Made by a program: the position numbers and the translations under genes. The notes under the pieces are model-generated. The model was not told the DNA's origin and made no database searches. It saw nothing but the letters and a program-made list of their open reading frames with translations. Positions 62,585 through 64,000 of a DNA stretch of 64,000 bases are shown here, in pieces. The DNA comes from Paludibacter sp. (GTDB lineage: Bacteria; Bacteroidota; Bacteroidia; Bacteroidales; Paludibacteraceae), in NCBI GenBank assembly GCA_028710415.1, contig JAQTUE010000024.1, positions 1-64,000 of the forward strand, in the 5' to 3' direction. Within the stretch, counting starts at the first letter, position 1, and every line of letters starts with the position of its first letter.

Positions 62585-63140
62585 TGGAATATTAGTTGAT
62601 TGAGTTGATTAAGTTGATTAAGTTGATTGAGTTGATTAAGTTGAATAGTTGATTGAGTTGAATAGTTAAATAAGTTGATTTAGTAGATTAAGTGGAATGA
62701 GTCGATTAAGTTATTCTTCCAATTGCAAAATCCCTCAATCCCAACAACGCGGAACGTTGAACACGGAATATTGAAAGCTGAACACAGAACACAGTACGCC
62801 ACACAAACTTTCAAACCTGATTTCTTAGAACCCTTATTTTTCTTATTTTTTTCCCTAAGTAGAAAAATTGGCCACCTTAGAACCAGCCCTTATTCCCTTA
62901 TTTAAATTCCATATATACAGTTTAAAAATAAGGGAATGAGGGTGAAATTTAACGAATTAAGGTTTTCTACTTAGGGTGCACAGTCAAAAATAAGGGCTCT
63001 AAATTCATGTTGTTAATCAGTTGATTGAGTTGATCCCGCAAGTGAGACGTCATTACGTTCTTTTGATTGATTGAATTATTATTCTAATTGCAGAAAGTAC
63101 ATTCCAACAACGCGGAACGCGGAACACGGAACCTTTCAAA
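62585..63140. repeat. Repeat-filled intergenic stretch between bcp and the radical SAM gene
   Basis: 62590-62710 holds about nine TTGATTAAG/TTGATTGAG units. 62745-62800 and 63108-63130 hold GCGGAAC/ACGGAAC units. Between them an inverted pair (AAGTAGAAAA...CTTATTCCCTTATTT against AAATAAGGGAATGAGGG...TTTTCTACTT, about 62858-62975) can form a long stem. No gene is seen. Confidence 0.75.
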
Positions 63141-63144
63141 CTTT

Positions 63145-64000
63145 TCAAACTTCAAACCTCAAACTATTGAACAACCTTCCCTGCAACGCATTCCGTTCTT
63201 TCAATCGTTTTTCAATTTTAGCCGTAAACTCAAAGTTTTTAAGTCCCCATTCAGGTGCAATAAGCAGTTCTTTGGGAGACTGGGATACAAACCGCTCTAT
63301 TGCTATCTGTGGGCTTAATCGTTCCAGGAAATCAATTGCCAGGTCGATATATTCATCCGCTGAATACAACATGAACCATTCAGGATGTTCAGCATACTGG
63401 ATTGCCATTTTAGTACCCCGTACCAATTGCAGTTGATGGATTTTCAGGGTTGTAATCGGTAATTGCGATAGTCTGTCGGCATGGGATAATATGGTTTCCC
63501 GGTCTTCGTTGGGTAAACCCAGGATGATATGGGCTCCCACACGGATTCCGCGTGAGGCAGTATCCAGGATGGCTTTTTCGGCACAGGCATAATCATGGCC
63601 ACGGTTTATAAACTTCAAAGTCTCATCGTTGGTTGATTCTATGCCATACTCAATCATCACATAATATTTCTTTGCTAACCCGGCAAAATAATCCAGCAAT
63701 GCATCATTCACACAATCCGGACGGGTACCAACAACCAGTCCAACGACATTGGGGTAGGAGAGGGCTTCCTCATAAATGGCTTTCAGATTCTCCAGTGAAT
63801 CATAAGTATTGGTGTACGACTGAAAATAAGCCAGATAGAGTTGCGCTTTGTATTTGTGATGGAAAAATGCGATCCCTTCTTCCACCTGATCACTGACTGT
63901 TTTACTTGACTGGCAGTATTCAGGGCTGAATGTCTGGTTGTTGCAATACGTACAGCCTCCGTTTCCTTTGCTGCCATCACGGTTCGGGCAGGTAAAGCCG
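63145..64000 (-). CDS. TIGR01212-family radical SAM protein (YhcC-like), 5' end cut by window edge
   Basis: At least 285 residues. The right edge begins inside GFTCPNRDGSKGNGGCTYCN, with the CxxRDG...GCxYC cluster typical of TIGR01212 rather than plain CxxxCxxC. LAYFQSYTNTYDSLENLKAI, VVGTRPDCVNDALLDYFAGL, YGIESTNDETLKFINRGHDY and LPNEDRETILSHADRLSQLP follow. The frame is open to 64000, so the start is outside. Function of the family unknown; members are conserved and probably modify RNA or protein. The stop lies next to a GCGGAAC repeat patch. Confidence 0.9.
   Translation of the reverse strand, partial: GFTCPNRDGSKGNGGCTYCNNQTFSPEYCQSSKTVSDQVEEGIAFFHHKYKAQLYLAYFQSYTNTYDSLENLKAIYEEALSYPNVVGLVVGTRPDCVNDALLDYFAGLAKKYYVMIEYGIESTNDETLKFINRGHDYACAEKAILDTASRGIRVGAHIILGLPNEDRETILSHADRLSQLPITTLKIHQLQLVRGTKMAIQYAEHPEWFMLYSADEYIDLAIDFLERLSPQIAIERFVSQSPKELLIAPEWGLKNFEFTAKIEKRLKERNALQGRLFNSLRFEV

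Overview
The window looks like a chromosomal segment of a Bacteroidota bacterium, probably an anaerobic or facultative member of the Bacteroidales/Marinilabiliales. The evidence is a set of Bacteroidota-type promoters (TTTG, about 19 bp, TAnnTTTG) in front of rpsF, arsR and crp-like genes, weak or absent Shine-Dalgarno sequences, DUF6266, DUF3037 and DUF1573 genes, an Acr3/ArsM arsenic cluster and very repeat-rich intergenic DNA. No rRNA, tRNA or CRISPR array was seen. Almost every gene is on the minus strand; the clear exception is a CRP/FNR-family regulator at 8.4-9.1 kb.

0-9 kb: a sulfur/electron-transfer operon reading leftwards (DsrE2-like, TusA, MvhD, a HdrA fused to an NfnB/GltD-type NADPH module, a second HdrA, a QmoC-like HdrC/cytochrome b membrane subunit, DUF2892 and the start of a methyltransferase). 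A CRP-type regulator is divergent from it, with a perfect TGTGA-N6-TCACA operator between them. 9-21 kb: two arsenic operons, each headed by its own ArsR gene: arsR-DUF1573-arsC-arsM-arsN2-gshAB-acr3, and arsR-arsE-like-arsF-(S23 four-helix-bundle gene)-arsG-permease-GDCCVxC protein. Both arsR promoters have the same layout, with operator arms flanking the -7 box. 21-31 kb: a DsbA/FrnE-like oxidoreductase, an unknown soluble protein, DUF6266, a DUF3037 plus HipA-like pair, a lipoprotein, an AlbA_2 ATP-binding protein and a frameshifted DUF3800 gene, separated by dispersed repeats.

31.5-42.8 kb is the most striking region: one tightly packed, largely overlapping operon of eight genes, hsdM-hsdS-SIR2-hsdR-DUF262-DUF3696 ATPase-unknown-GIY-YIG/T5orf172. 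A SIR2 (NAD-consuming family) gene sits between hsdS and hsdR, the place where prrC is found in the EcoprrI system. The unknown protein has a C-terminal D-S-x-H...E pattern reminiscent of colicin-E3-type RNases. This is the best candidate for an undescribed composite defence system.

43-48 kb is a decayed accessory region (HTH protein, Fic-like, AlbA_2 and KilA-N-associated C-terminal remnants, one intact AlbA_2 protein and three copies of a palindromic element). 47.9-49 kb is the conserved rpsF-rpsR-rplI operon with a textbook promoter. 49-51.9 kb is non-coding and made of a repeat unit of about 0.85-0.94 kb in two near-complete copies plus a partial one. 52-64 kb carries ordinary genes: a methyltransferase, an MBL hydrolase, an exported protein, an antitoxin-like small protein, a heterodimeric ABC exporter, VOC/SRPBCC/VOC proteins, Bcp peroxiredoxin, a DoxX-family protein and a radical SAM protein cut by the right edge.

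All five gene remnants recognised here (acr3, Fic-like, AlbA_2, KilA-N-like, HsmA-like) are C-terminal pieces, and repeat families have entered coding sequence at protein ends at least three times. No searches could be run: identifications rest on reading motifs and remembered family features.
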